From Gelidibacter gilvus (GTDB lineage Bacteria > Bacteroidota > Bacteroidia > Flavobacteriales > Flavobacteriaceae), in the NCBI RefSeq assembly GCF_004115975.1, contig NZ_SDDZ01000003.1, positions 310,001-374,000 of the forward strand: a stretch of DNA of 64,000 nt. The letters are read 5' to 3'. The notes beneath the pieces are model-generated. The model saw nothing but the letters and a program-made list of their open reading frames with translations, searched no databases and had not been told where the DNA came from. A program made the translations under genes and the position numbers. Numbering within the stretch: the stretch's first letter is position 1; the number at the start of each line of letters is the position of its first letter. Positions 51,791 to 62,819 of this stretch are shown in pieces.

Positions 51791-52670
51791 GTTTTTTGAT
51801 ACGGTTAAAATCCTCTTCAGAATGGAAAGGAATACTTATGGTTCCTTTTCCGTTCTTACTCACTTTAACGTCGATTTTGTGGCCAAAGTATTCTGAAAAC
51901 TCTTTTACCCCATTTTTAACAAAGGATGGTAATTCTGGTTTTTCAGAAACTTTTGTTTCGCTTTTATTATGATAATTCTTCACCAAAGCTTCCGTGTCCC
52001 TAACGGATAATTTATTGGAAAGTATTTTTTCGTAAATATCAAGTTGTTCGGATTGGTCCTCAATATTGATAATGGCACGACCATGTCCCATAGAAATAAA
52101 TCCGTCACGCATGCCGGTTTGGATAATAGGATCCAACTTCAAAAGTCGAAGATAGTTGGCTATGGTAGAACGTTTTTTCCCTACACGCTCGCTCATTTGT
52201 TCTTGTGTCAATTGAATTTCGTCAATCAAACGTTGGTAGGACAAAGCAATTTCAATAGGGTCTAAATCTTGACGCTGAATGTTTTCAACCAAGGCCATTT
52301 CCAAGGATTCTTGGTCATTGGCAATTCTGATATATGCAGGAATGGTTGGCAATCCAATAAGTTTGGAAGCTCTAAAACGACGCTCTCCAGAAACCAATTG
52401 GTATTTGTTAAAATCAAGCTTTCTAACGGTAATGGGTTGAATAACGCCAAGTTCCCTGATGGATGATGCTAATTCTCTAAGCGTTTCTTCGTTGAAATTA
52501 GTTCGTGGCTGAAACGGATTGATTTCAATGGCCTCCAATTCCAACTCTACGATATTACCAATGACTTTATCGGCATTTTTATCCTGAACGGATTTGATAT
52601 CGTTTGTTGGATCTTTTAAAAGTGCTGATAATCCTCTTCCTAAAGCTTGTTTTTGTGTTGCCTTCGCCAT
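51771..52670 (-). CDS. parB: Chromosome partitioning protein ParB
   Basis: 299-residue CTPase and parS-binding clamp. N-terminal ParB/Sulfiredoxin-like domain: INPFQPRTNFNEETL, SSIRELGVIQPITVR and VSGERRFRASKLIGL (the GERR CTP-binding motif); HTH region SERVGKKRSTIANYLRLL with ISMGHGRAII; C-terminal dimerisation tail. Start overlaps parA stop by 1 nt (TAATG). No perfect parS 16-mer was found in this window. Confidence 0.95.
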   Translation of the reverse strand: MAKATQKQALGRGLSALLKDPTNDIKSVQDKNADKVIGNIVELELEAIEINPFQPRTNFNEETLRELASSIRELGVIQPITVRKLDFNKYQLVSGERRFRASKLIGLPTIPAYIRIANDQESLEMALVENIQRQDLDPIEIALSYQRLIDEIQLTQEQMSERVGKKRSTIANYLRLLKLDPIIQTGMRDGFISMGHGRAIINIEDQSEQLDIYEKILSNKLSVRDTEALVKNYHNKSETKVSEKPELPSFVKNGVKEFSEYFGHKIDVKVSKNGKGTISIPFHSEEDFNRIKKLVQSAK

Positions 52671-53434
52671 TAACCGTTCTTTTTAATAATTTCCTTCGCT
52701 AAACTTAAATAATTGGTAGCGCCTTTACTGCTCACATCATAATTGATGATGCTCTCTCCAAAACTTGGAGCTTCTCCTAAACGTACGTTACGTTGAATAA
52801 TCGTATCAAAAACCATATCACTAAAATGCTTCTGCACTTCTTCAACAACTTGGTTTGACAAGCGTAAACGTGCGTCATACATGGTCAATAACATGCCTTC
52901 GATATCTAAATTGGGGTTGTGGATACGTTGCACACTTTTAATGGTGTTCAACAATTTACCCAAACCTTCCAATGCAAAATACTCACATTGTATCGGAATG
53001 ATGACCGAATCTGCAGCGGTTAGCGCATTCAACGTCAAAAGTCCCAAAGAAGGTGCGCAGTCGATTAAAATATAATCGTACTGGTCTTTTAGATGGTGAA
53101 TGGCTTTTTTGAGCATGTATTCACGCTCTTCCTTATCAACCAATTCAATTTCAATAGCGACCAAATCAATATGAGCCGGGATGATATCAACATGCGGTGC
53201 ACTTGTAGGAATGATGCAGTCTTCTGCTATTGCAGAATGCTCAATGAGTTGATACGAACCAACTTCTACGCTATCTACATCAATGCCCAAGCCTGATGAT
53301 GCATTGGCTTGCGGATCGGCATCTATCAATAATACTTTTTTCTCTAAAGCGCCCAAGGAAGCAGCTAAATTTACTGATGTTGTTGTTTTACCAACACCTC
53401 CTTTTTGATTGGCTATTGCAATGATTTTACCCAT
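52670..53434 (-). CDS. parA: Chromosome partitioning ATPase ParA (Soj)
   Basis: 254 residues, a deviant Walker-A MinD/ParA ATPase: KGGVGKTTTSVNLAA (signature Lys in KGG), Walker B ILIDCAPSLGLLTLNAL. Non-specific DNA binding while ATP-bound moves ParB-bound origins. Translationally coupled to parB. Leads the cluster parA-parB-DUF5683-dapB-lepB-WbqC-DUF6122. Confidence 0.96.
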   Translation of the reverse strand: MGKIIAIANQKGGVGKTTTSVNLAASLGALEKKVLLIDADPQANASSGLGIDVDSVEVGSYQLIEHSAIAEDCIIPTSAPHVDIIPAHIDLVAIEIELVDKEEREYMLKKAIHHLKDQYDYILIDCAPSLGLLTLNALTAADSVIIPIQCEYFALEGLGKLLNTIKSVQRIHNPNLDIEGMLLTMYDARLRLSNQVVEEVQKHFSDMVFDTIIQRNVRLGEAPSFGESIINYDVSSKGATNYLSLAKEIIKKNG

Positions 53435-53677
53435 TAAATGATCTGATTTTTGTGAGCGTAAAAATACAATTATTTGTGAGTTTAAAAAATCTTACTTGTT
53501 AACAAAGCACCATTGGTTTTAAAAGGGACGCCCTTAAAAAACTTAAAAAATTATTGAGCTTTGTGTTCAACGCTTTAAGATGGACATCTACCTGAATGAC
53601 AACTAATTCTTTTTATTTGGTAAGTATATCTTCGTTATCAATGATCTTTATCGGATATTGAAAGTCGTATGTTTTCT

Positions 53678-54562
53678 TTAATTTTTACCTTTTTTTGCCC
53701 GTATCATCGCTTCCAGCTGATCCCACATTTCTTCAGGAATAGCTTCCAATAAATTAAACTGCCCTGCACCTTTGAGCCATTCGCCACCATCAATGGTGAT
53801 CACTTCGCCGTTGACATAGGCTGAAAAATCAGATACTAAGTAGGCGGCGAGATTTGCTAATTCCTGATGGTCACCCACACGGTTTAAAGGCACTTTTTTA
53901 GCCATATCAAACTTGTCTTTTAAATCGCCAGGCAAAAGCCTATCCCATGCACCTTTTGTAGGGAACGGTCCAGGAGCAATGGCGTTGAAGCGCATCCCGT
54001 ATTTTGCCCATTCCACCGCAAGACTGCGGGTCATGGCCAATACACCCGCTTTGGCAGTAGCACTCGGCACCACATAGGCGGAACCTGTCCAAGCGTAAGT
54101 AGTCACAATATTGAGCACAGACGTGTTGGTTTGCTTGGTGTCTATCCAATGTTTTCCAAACGCCAAGGTGCAGTTTTTAGTGCCTTTTAAAACAATATCA
54201 ATAATCGTATCAAAAGCATTGGCAGAGAGACGTTCAGTAGGAGAGATGAAATTACCGGCCGCATTATTTAGCAAAACATCTACTTTGCCGAATTTATCGA
54301 CTGCGCCTTTCAACATGGCTTCAACCTCGTCATAATTACGGACGTCACATTGCAATGGTAAACACGTGCCGTTGGTTTCCTTTTCAAGTTCTTCAGCTGT
54401 AGTTTTTAACCTATCAAGATTGCGGGAGGTAATCGCAACATTGGCGCCCAATTCTAAAAAATACTTGGACATTGCTTTGCCCAGTCCGCTACCGCCACCA
54501 GTGACTACTATTGTTTTTCCCTTTAAAGCGTCATCTCTGAGCATTTTTTGTGTATAAACCAT
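53678..54562 (-). CDS. SDR oxidoreductase, 2,4-dienoyl-CoA reductase-like
   Basis: 294 residues. Rossmann glycine motif TGGGSGLGKAM, NNAAGN, and SATAKAGVLAMTRSLAVEWAKYG. The usual YxxxK is replaced by a SxxxK-type site, which is how 2,4-dienoyl-CoA reductases and related peroxisomal-type reductases look; the C-terminal WLKGAGQFNLLEAIPEEMW also fits. Likely saturates an unsaturated acyl-CoA in fatty-acid breakdown with NADPH. Alone on the minus strand, divergent from the M16 gene; precise substrate inferred. Confidence 0.9.
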   Translation of the reverse strand: MVYTQKMLRDDALKGKTIVVTGGGSGLGKAMSKYFLELGANVAITSRNLDRLKTTAEELEKETNGTCLPLQCDVRNYDEVEAMLKGAVDKFGKVDVLLNNAAGNFISPTERLSANAFDTIIDIVLKGTKNCTLAFGKHWIDTKQTNTSVLNIVTTYAWTGSAYVVPSATAKAGVLAMTRSLAVEWAKYGMRFNAIAPGPFPTKGAWDRLLPGDLKDKFDMAKKVPLNRVGDHQELANLAAYLVSDFSAYVNGEVITIDGGEWLKGAGQFNLLEAIPEEMWDQLEAMIRAKKGKN

Positions 54563-54779
54563 TCTATATTATTTTTTATGTGAATTTAAAAATACGGATA
54601 ATATGTTACGATTGTGCTTTTCAAAAGTCAAATTATTCTTAAAACATAGAAGCTCTAGCTATGGAACATGGAGCGTTTTAAAGCATTGATTTTTTAGTGA
54701 ATGCCATAGATTTTTTACTTTGATAAAACCGACATGCATTTTTTTTATATCTTTAAGGGAAATCAATTATCCATAAACT

Positions 54780-57548
54780 ATGAGAAAAAATTCCCATTTA
54801 TTCAGAATTGCCATGACAATGCTGCTGTGTCTTTCGCTATCCCTCATTGCGAATGCACAAATCAAAAAAGTAGCGAGTGTAGAAGGCATTACGGAATACA
54901 GTTTGGACAACGGCTTAAAAGTGCTATTGTTTCCTGACAATTCCGCACAAACCATAACCGTCAATATCACTTATATGGTGGGCTCCCGTCATGAGGGTTA
55001 TGGCGAAAAAGGCATGGCTCACTTACTCGAGCATATGGTTTTTAAAGGCACGCCAAACCATCCCAATATTCCAGAAGAATTATCTGCCCGTGGTGCAAGA
55101 CCAAACGGAACCACTTGGTATGACCGTACCAATTACTTCGAAACTTTTAACGCCACAGATGAAAATCTAGACTGGGCCTTAGATTTGGAATCGGACAGAA
55201 TGGTCAATTCCTATATCGCTGAAAAAGATTTGGAATCGGAGTTTTCCGTAGTGCGTAATGAGTTTGAAAGTGGTGAGAATTCGCCATCACGAGTGCTGAT
55301 GCAGGAAGTTACCAGTGCGGCTTACTTATGGCATAATTACGGACAATCTACAATTGGAAACAAATCTGATATTGAACGTGTTCCAATTGAGCGCCTTCAA
55401 GCTTTTTACAAAAAATACTACCGACCAGATAATGCTATTTTAATGGTGACTGGAAAGTTTGATACCGAAAAAACATTGGCATTGATTGAAAAAAAATTCG
55501 GTCCTCTTAAAAATCCAGCGGTTGAATTAAAAGATATTCCAACCATTGAGCCTGAACAGGATGGCGAAAAACGCGTGACTATAAATAGGGTAGGCGATTT
55601 GCAAATTGTATCTGCACTTTATCACGTGCCTGCAGGGTCGCATGAAGATGCTGCTGCACTGGCCATTGCTGAACAAGTTTTGACTGATGAGCCTTCCGGC
55701 AGATTGTATAAAGCCTTGGTGGATACTCAAATGGCATCTGGTATTTGGTCTTTTACACCATTTACAAAAGAGCCTTCCTTTTTATATATGAATGTGGATG
55801 TGCCTTCGGATAAATCTTTGGCTGAAGCTGAAACAGTTTTATTAACCACTTTAGATAAATTGGCCGATCATCCGATTACGGAAGCCGAATTAAATCGTGC
55901 GAAGGCAAACATGCTAAAGCGGATGGATCAAATTTTTAGAAATTCGTCTTATTTGGGAACTTATATGAGCGAATTTATTGGTGCAGGAGATTGGCGATTG
56001 GCATTCATCTTTAGAGATCGTATTGAAGAAATGACGGTTGATAAAGTCAACGCAGCCATCAAGAAATACTTTATTCCTACAAATAGAACGGTTGGAAATT
56101 TTGTCCCAACAAAAAATCCGGTACGGGTTGGTATTCCGCATACAGAAAATGTTGAAGAATTAGTTGCTAATTATAAGGGCAGGGAAGCCATGGACGCCGG
56201 AGAGGCTTTTGATGTGTCTTATGAAAATATTCAAAACACCTTGCAGTCAGGAAAATTGCCAAATAGCAGTATTGAATATGGATTGATCAAAAAAGACAAC
56301 CGTGGTAAAACGGTGAATTTAACCTTCAATTTACGCACTGGAAATGTAGATCAGCTGATGAATAAAGGGCTGGCCGCTAGATATACAGCGAGAATGTTGA
56401 ACAAAGGCACTAAAACAAAATCCAGACAAGATATTGAGGATAAGCTGAGTGCTTTAAAATCTTCAGTATATTTTAATGGTTCCAACGGTCGTGTTACGGC
56501 ATCTGTCAACAGTACTGAGGAGAATTTAATGGAAACATTGGCCTTGATGACAGACATGCTGAAGAATCCCGCATTTGATGCCACAGAGTTAGAGAAACTA
56601 AAAACTCAGGATCTGGCCAGCCTTGAAGAAAGTAAATCGGAGCCACAGTCTGTTGTTTCACGACAAATCGGGTTGTTGAATAACCGTTATAAAAAGGGTC
56701 ATCCTTTATACAGTATGACTTTGGACGAAGAAATTGCCGCTATAAATGCAGTGAATGTGGCCGATTTAAATACGTATTATAAAGACTTTTATGGCGTCAA
56801 TGATAGTGCATCTATTGTGGCTATTGGTAATATGGATGAAGAAGCAGTAAAGACATATTTTGATACATCCTTTGCCGACTTTAAATCTGATAAACCTTAT
56901 ACAGAAATCAGTAATAAGTTTCAAAACAGCACATCTGCAAATGAAAAAATCATAACCCCAGACAAGAAAAACGCATTTACTTTAGGTGTTTTATCTTTTG
57001 AAGGTAGTGAATATGACGATGATTATGCTGCGCTACAAGTGGCAGGAGAAATTTTTGGTGGTGGCTTTTTAAATTCTCGTATTGCAGGCCGATTACGTCA
57101 AAAGGATGGCGTGAGTTATGGTGCAGGTGGTAATGTTGGTGTGGATAATAATAAAGATGATAAAAATTCGTCCATGTATATTTATGCCATTTATGCACCA
57201 GAAAATGCAGCCAAGGTTCAACAAGGTTTTAAAGAAGAAATTGCGCGCTATATCGCTGAAGGCATTACTGAAGAAGAACTTAAAAACGCTGTTAGTGGTT
57301 GGGTGCAGGAACAAAATGTGTCCCGAGCTAAGGATAATGAATTGGCAAGAGTGATCAGCACCAATCTCTATTTGGACAGAGATATGATGTTCCAAAAAAA
57401 TGTTGAAAAACAAGTAGAGAAGCTAACCGTTGAAGATGTCAACAAAGTCATTAAGAAGTATTTTAAGAATTTCGAAAATTGGACTGTTGTGAACGGCGGC
57501 GATTTTGATAATTTTGAAATTAAGCAAGATGATAAAAAAATAGATTAA
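54780..57548 (+). CDS. M16 family zinc peptidase (insulinase-like), tandem domain
   Basis: 922 residues with a signal peptide (AMTMLLCLSLSLIANAQ). The first M16 half has the inverted zinc motif HLLEH (81-85) with the further Glu in VVRNEFESGEN; the second half (about 500-920) lacks the zinc motif and closes the chamber, as in pitrilysin. Degrades peptides of tens of residues in the periplasm. Ends in a good terminator. Confidence 0.94.
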   Translation: MRKNSHLFRIAMTMLLCLSLSLIANAQIKKVASVEGITEYSLDNGLKVLLFPDNSAQTITVNITYMVGSRHEGYGEKGMAHLLEHMVFKGTPNHPNIPEELSARGARPNGTTWYDRTNYFETFNATDENLDWALDLESDRMVNSYIAEKDLESEFSVVRNEFESGENSPSRVLMQEVTSAAYLWHNYGQSTIGNKSDIERVPIERLQAFYKKYYRPDNAILMVTGKFDTEKTLALIEKKFGPLKNPAVELKDIPTIEPEQDGEKRVTINRVGDLQIVSALYHVPAGSHEDAAALAIAEQVLTDEPSGRLYKALVDTQMASGIWSFTPFTKEPSFLYMNVDVPSDKSLAEAETVLLTTLDKLADHPITEAELNRAKANMLKRMDQIFRNSSYLGTYMSEFIGAGDWRLAFIFRDRIEEMTVDKVNAAIKKYFIPTNRTVGNFVPTKNPVRVGIPHTENVEELVANYKGREAMDAGEAFDVSYENIQNTLQSGKLPNSSIEYGLIKKDNRGKTVNLTFNLRTGNVDQLMNKGLAARYTARMLNKGTKTKSRQDIEDKLSALKSSVYFNGSNGRVTASVNSTEENLMETLALMTDMLKNPAFDATELEKLKTQDLASLEESKSEPQSVVSRQIGLLNNRYKKGHPLYSMTLDEEIAAINAVNVADLNTYYKDFYGVNDSASIVAIGNMDEEAVKTYFDTSFADFKSDKPYTEISNKFQNSTSANEKIITPDKKNAFTLGVLSFEGSEYDDDYAALQVAGEIFGGGFLNSRIAGRLRQKDGVSYGAGGNVGVDNNKDDKNSSMYIYAIYAPENAAKVQQGFKEEIARYIAEGITEEELKNAVSGWVQEQNVSRAKDNELARVISTNLYLDRDMMFQKNVEKQVEKLTVEDVNKVIKKYFKNFENWTVVNGGDFDNFEIKQDDKKID

Positions 57549-57570
57549 TAGAATTGTAATTAAAAGAATC

Positions 57571-57610
57571 ACCTGCTTCATCAGTTTTGACCTTGAAGCA
57601 GGTTTTTTTT
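57571..57610 (+). terminator. Intrinsic terminator of the M16 gene
   Basis: ACCTGCTTCA (57571-57580) pairs with TGAAGCAGGT (57594-57603), followed by T's to 57610. Confidence 0.9.
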
Positions 57611-57613
57611 AGT

Positions 57614-57734
57614 GAAACCCCAAACCCAAAAGCGCAGCGCATTGGGTTTTTTTGTTTGAACTAATCCCGCTTTTGGGCGGGATCTGAAACCCCAAACCCA
57701 AAAGCGTAGCGCATTAGGTTTTGTTGTTTGAACT
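57614..57734. repeat. Direct duplication, 49 bp units at 72-bp spacing
   Basis: 57614-57662 and 57686-57734 are near-identical: GAAACCCCAAACCCAAAAGC, then an AGCGCA core, ending TTGTTTGAACT. Each unit can form AAACCCAA/TTGGGTTT (perfect in unit 1, one mismatch in unit 2). Between them lies ATCCCGC/GCGGGAT (57664-57683). Confidence 0.85.
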
Positions 57735-57992
57735 CATCCGTCCCTCACATTTGATTTAGCGGGATCTAAGTTTTGATTTGCTGACAGTAAGGTGTCTCAA
57801 AACTTGCTTCGGAATGTTAAAAATACTTTTCCATTCCGTACTCTGGGGTCTGCCCGCCGGTATTTATTATTTTAAAAAAACACGTCAGCTCTTTCAGCTC
57901 GTTGATCATGAATGTTTTATGAGGTGTTTCTGGCGATTGTCCGCCCTGATAAATAACTAAAATTAGATGCTCTAATAACTATTTAAATTTTG

Positions 57993-58000
57993 TAAATTTG
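57993..58000 (+). promoter_or_regulatory. Putative -7 box TAAATTTG for pyrG
   Basis: TAnnTTTG match 20 nt upstream of the pyrG ATG. Confidence 0.45.
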
Positions 58001-58011
58001 CCTGCGTTTAA

Positions 58012-59661
<1,650 letters not shown>

Positions 59662-59769
59662 ATTTGGTTGCATTTTTGTGTTAACCAATCTTGTCAAAAA
59701 CAGAATTAATTACCAACTTAAAAAAGACCTAAAAGTTATTCGAACATGTCAGGTCTGAACATCACATAA

Positions 59770-61665
59770 ATGGAAGAAAAAAAATTTGATCTCAATTCTA
59801 TTATAGGATTCGTTCTTATTTTCGGAATATTATTGTTCATGCTATGGCAGAACCAACCAACTCCTGAAGAAGTTGCAGCACAAGAACAAGCAAAACAGGC
59901 CCAAGTAGAAGCGGAGAAAAAAGCAACAGTTAAAAAAGACACTTTCGTTTCCACTGCTGATGATTATACCAACAAAACGGCTTTAGATTCCACAAAACTT
60001 GAAGCGTTAAAAAACAAATTGGGCGCTTTTGCCTATGCATCTACATTACCATCTGCTACAGACCACGAAACTTTGGTGGAAACAGACTTGTTAGAATTAA
60101 AGTTCAGCAACAAGGGTGGTTATTTATCAGAAGTAAGACTTAAAGAGTTTGTTTCCCATGACTCAATGCCTATCTATCTTATTAAAGATAATAACGCGCT
60201 TTTTAATATTTCTTTCTCTACTACTGATAACAGAAATCTAAATACCAAAGATCTTTATTTTGAGCCAACCATAACCAAAAATGGTGAGAATACAGTGGTT
60301 TCCATGAAGCTTAAAGTTTCAGAAAGCAAGTTCTTGGAATACCGTTATGAGCTGAAACCGGACGATTATATGTTTGGGTTCAACGTGCGTTCGCAAGGTT
60401 TAAATGACGTTATCAATAGTTCACAAGAAGTCAATCTAGATTGGAACGTCAAAACGTACCGTTATGCTAAAAGTATCTCTTATGAAAACAGATATACTGA
60501 GCTTGTTTTTGAATATGGGGGAGGTAAAGATGACTATTTAGGACAGGGTGATTTTAAGGAAGATGACGCTAAAGATGTCACTTGGGTTGCCAACAAACAG
60601 CATTTTTTCACGTCCATTCTTTTAGCCAATCAGCCTTTTAAGAACGGATTTTTTACATCAAGAAATTTAGTTCAGGATGAAGATATAGATACGATTTTCA
60701 CTAAAGCGTTCAGCACAAAATTACCACTGGCACTTGAAGGTGGAGAGATTAATAAGAGCATGGATCTATACTACGGTCCAAGTGATTATAAAATCTTAAA
60801 TGGTTACAAGAGAAATTTAGATGAAATTCTGCCATTGGGCTGGGGTATCTTTGGATGGATCAACCGTTACTTATTTATTCCTTTGTTTGGTTTCTTAGGG
60901 TCTTATATGTCTCATGGAATTGCTATTGTAGTGATGACCATTTTGATCAAAATATGTTTATCATTTGTGCAGTACAAACAATTTCTCTCTCAGGCGAAGC
61001 TTAAAATCATTAAGCCAGAGTTGGATGCTATTCGTGAAAAATATAAAGACAATAAGCTTAAAATTCAACAAGAAACCATGGCATTACAGTCTAAAGCAGG
61101 CGCCAGTCCGCTGAGTGGTTGTTTGCCGGCATTGATTCAGTTGCCCGTGTTCTATGCCCTGTTCCAATTTTTCCCGTCGGCGTTTGATATCCGCCAGAAG
61201 AGTTTCCTATGGGCTGATGATTTATCGTCTTATGATACGATTGCAGATTTACCATTCAAGATTCCGTTTTATGGCGATCACGTGAGTTTATTTCCAATCT
61301 TGGCTTCTATTGCAATTTTCTTCTATATGAAAATGACAACAGGACAGCAAATGGCGTCGCAGCCAACTCAAGAAGGAATGCCAGATATGGCGAAAATGAT
61401 GAAGTATATGATTTACTTTTCGCCAATCATGATGTTGTTCTTCTTTAATAACTATGCTTCTGGATTGAGTTTGTATTATTTCATTTCGAATTTAATTAGT
61501 ATTGGTATTATGTTGGTCATCAAGAATTTCATTTTGGATGAAGAAAAGATCCATGCACAAATTCAGGTGAATAAGGCAAAACCTAAAAAAGAAAGCAAGT
61601 TCCAAAAGAAGATGAAAGAAATGATGGAACAAGCCGAAGAGCAGAAAAAACAAGGAAAACGTTAA
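59770..61665 (+). CDS. yidC: Membrane protein insertase YidC
   Basis: 631 residues. First membrane helix (IIGFVLIFGILLFML), a long periplasmic beta domain (about 50-345), then the conserved insertase core: SHGIAIVVMTILIKICLSF, cytosolic coiled-coil loop with KIIKPELDAIREKY, ASPLSGCLPALIQLPVFYALFQFF, FPILASIAIFFYM and the last helices (IYFSPIMMLFFFN, LYYFISNLISIGIMLVI). C-terminal basic tail (KPKKESKFQKKMKE) probably contacts ribosomes. Inserts membrane proteins alone or with SecYEG. Confidence 0.97.
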   Translation: MEEKKFDLNSIIGFVLIFGILLFMLWQNQPTPEEVAAQEQAKQAQVEAEKKATVKKDTFVSTADDYTNKTALDSTKLEALKNKLGAFAYASTLPSATDHETLVETDLLELKFSNKGGYLSEVRLKEFVSHDSMPIYLIKDNNALFNISFSTTDNRNLNTKDLYFEPTITKNGENTVVSMKLKVSESKFLEYRYELKPDDYMFGFNVRSQGLNDVINSSQEVNLDWNVKTYRYAKSISYENRYTELVFEYGGGKDDYLGQGDFKEDDAKDVTWVANKQHFFTSILLANQPFKNGFFTSRNLVQDEDIDTIFTKAFSTKLPLALEGGEINKSMDLYYGPSDYKILNGYKRNLDEILPLGWGIFGWINRYLFIPLFGFLGSYMSHGIAIVVMTILIKICLSFVQYKQFLSQAKLKIIKPELDAIREKYKDNKLKIQQETMALQSKAGASPLSGCLPALIQLPVFYALFQFFPSAFDIRQKSFLWADDLSSYDTIADLPFKIPFYGDHVSLFPILASIAIFFYMKMTTGQQMASQPTQEGMPDMAKMMKYMIYFSPIMMLFFFNNYASGLSLYYFISNLISIGIMLVIKNFILDEEKIHAQIQVNKAKPKKESKFQKKMKEMMEQAEEQKKQGKR

Positions 61666-61684
61666 ACTGTTTCCATTCCAAATA

Positions 61685-61717
61685 AAAAATGCCTTTGAAA
61701 ATTTCAGAGGCATTTTT
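61685..61717. terminator. Bidirectional terminator
   Basis: AAAAATGCCT (61685-61694) pairs with AGGCATTTTT (61708-61717), inner TGAAA/TTTCA extends the stem. Lies between convergent yidC and the FAS1 gene. Confidence 0.85.
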
Positions 61718-61760
61718 GCTATTAATCAACAAGGTAATTAAGGATTAATTAAAACTGATA

Positions 61761-62753
61761 CTATTGTCCCAATTGTGGTAAGATTACTTTGTCAATGGCG
61801 TGAACCACTCCGTTTGCAGCTTGGATATCTACCAATGCTGGAATAATATTGCTCACGCGTCCGTTTGGATCAGTAATGGTAAGCGCAGTTGCACTTATGG
61901 TAACATCACCTCCTAAGGTTCCAACAACGCCAGATGGAATTTTATCTGAAGTGACATTTCCACCTACAACATGATATTTTAGAATAGCTTCAACCGTCGC
62001 TTTATCTACATCACCTAGTGCTGTGTTCCCTGTTGGATCAAGTTCGTTCAATAACGAAGCAAAAGCATCATTTGTTGGTGCAAACACCGTAAATGGACCG
62101 TTTCCTGACAAAGTAGGAATCAAGTTTGGAGAATCAGTTTGAGAATCGGCAGCCTGTAAAGCAGCTACTAAACTTGATAGGGCTGGATTTGCCAATGCGA
62201 AATCTACTACGGTTGGTAATCCGATAACAGCATCTACAACATGAATAGTTCCGTTAGTCGCAGAAATATCTGCAGCGGTCACTTTTGAAATCCCGTTGAA
62301 TTTTACACCATCAGTAGTATTAAAATACAGACTTAAATTTTTCCCGCCTGGACCTGTTGCACTTGTGTTTGAATAGCCTGAACCAGCATCCACCAAATCC
62401 GTAGATTTTACATTTCCTGCAATGACGTGATTTAATAAAATTGCAGAAAGTACATCCGTTGGCACATCGCTTAATTTTGCGAATCCATTATCCGTTAAGA
62501 ATTTTTGAAAAGCTGCATTTGTTGGCGCCAAGACCGTAAATGGCCCTTGGCCGTTCAATACGCTTACCAAGTTACCATCAGCCGCTTTAAGCGCAGCCAC
62601 CAAACTACTGAGGTCTGGGGTAGCCAACGCTGTTTCTACAATGTTCATTGGTTGAGGTTCAATGTTGTTGTCATCATCACTACTACAGGATTGAAATCCG
62701 ACAACCAATAGTAACAATGGTAGAATTTTGAGAGTTTTTGAAATAATCTTCAT
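61761..62753 (-). CDS. Fasciclin (FAS1) double-domain lipoprotein
   Basis: 330 residues. Lipoprotein signal with FQSC (Cys23), then SSDDDN. Two FAS1 domains of about 135 residues each: first, ALATPDLSSLVAALKA, GPFTVLAPTNAAFQKFL and NGTIHVVDAVIGLP; second, GPFTVFAPTNDAFASLL, ILKYHVVGGNVTS and NGVVHAIDKVILP. FAS1 modules mediate cell adhesion or matrix binding. Anchored to the cell surface by lipid. Divergent from the YwqK gene across only 66 bp that hold a palindrome. Confidence 0.94.
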   Translation of the reverse strand: MKIISKTLKILPLLLLVVGFQSCSSDDDNNIEPQPMNIVETALATPDLSSLVAALKAADGNLVSVLNGQGPFTVLAPTNAAFQKFLTDNGFAKLSDVPTDVLSAILLNHVIAGNVKSTDLVDAGSGYSNTSATGPGGKNLSLYFNTTDGVKFNGISKVTAADISATNGTIHVVDAVIGLPTVVDFALANPALSSLVAALQAADSQTDSPNLIPTLSGNGPFTVFAPTNDAFASLLNELDPTGNTALGDVDKATVEAILKYHVVGGNVTSDKIPSGVVGTLGGDVTISATALTITDPNGRVSNIIPALVDIQAANGVVHAIDKVILPQLGQ

Positions 62754-62779
62754 TTTTTTGAGTTTATTTGTTCGACATT

Positions 62780-62800
62780 AAACTAACCGCTTGTTAGTTT
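62780..62800. promoter_or_regulatory. Candidate operator palindrome AAACTAAC-N5-GTTAGTTT
   Basis: Perfect 8-bp inverted repeat with a 5-bp spacer in the 66-bp divergent region between the FAS1 and YwqK genes; overlaps the -7 box for the YwqK gene. Shape and length are like TetR-type operators. Confidence 0.5.
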
Positions 62801-62802
62801 TG
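62795..62802 (+). promoter_or_regulatory. Putative -7 box TAGTTTTG for the YwqK gene
   Basis: TAnnTTTG match 17 nt upstream of the ATG at 62820; overlaps the right arm of the palindrome. Confidence 0.35.
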
Positions 62803-62807
62803 TTTAA

Positions 62808-62815
62808 CAAAAATA
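62808..62815 (-). promoter_or_regulatory. Putative -7 box TATTTTTG for the FAS1 gene
   Basis: Minus-strand TAnnTTTG, 54 nt upstream of the FAS1 ATG at 62753. Confidence 0.35.
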
Positions 62816-62819
62816 CAAA

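Noticed and set aside
56650-56672. parS-like site (TGTTTCACG...)
   Set aside because: Only the left half of the 16-bp parS palindrome matches; it lies inside the M16 coding region.
57778-57960. 60-codon plus-strand frame between the M16 gene and pyrG
   Set aside because: Biased towards Cys/Trp/Phe, no family, no promoter; sits among repeats.
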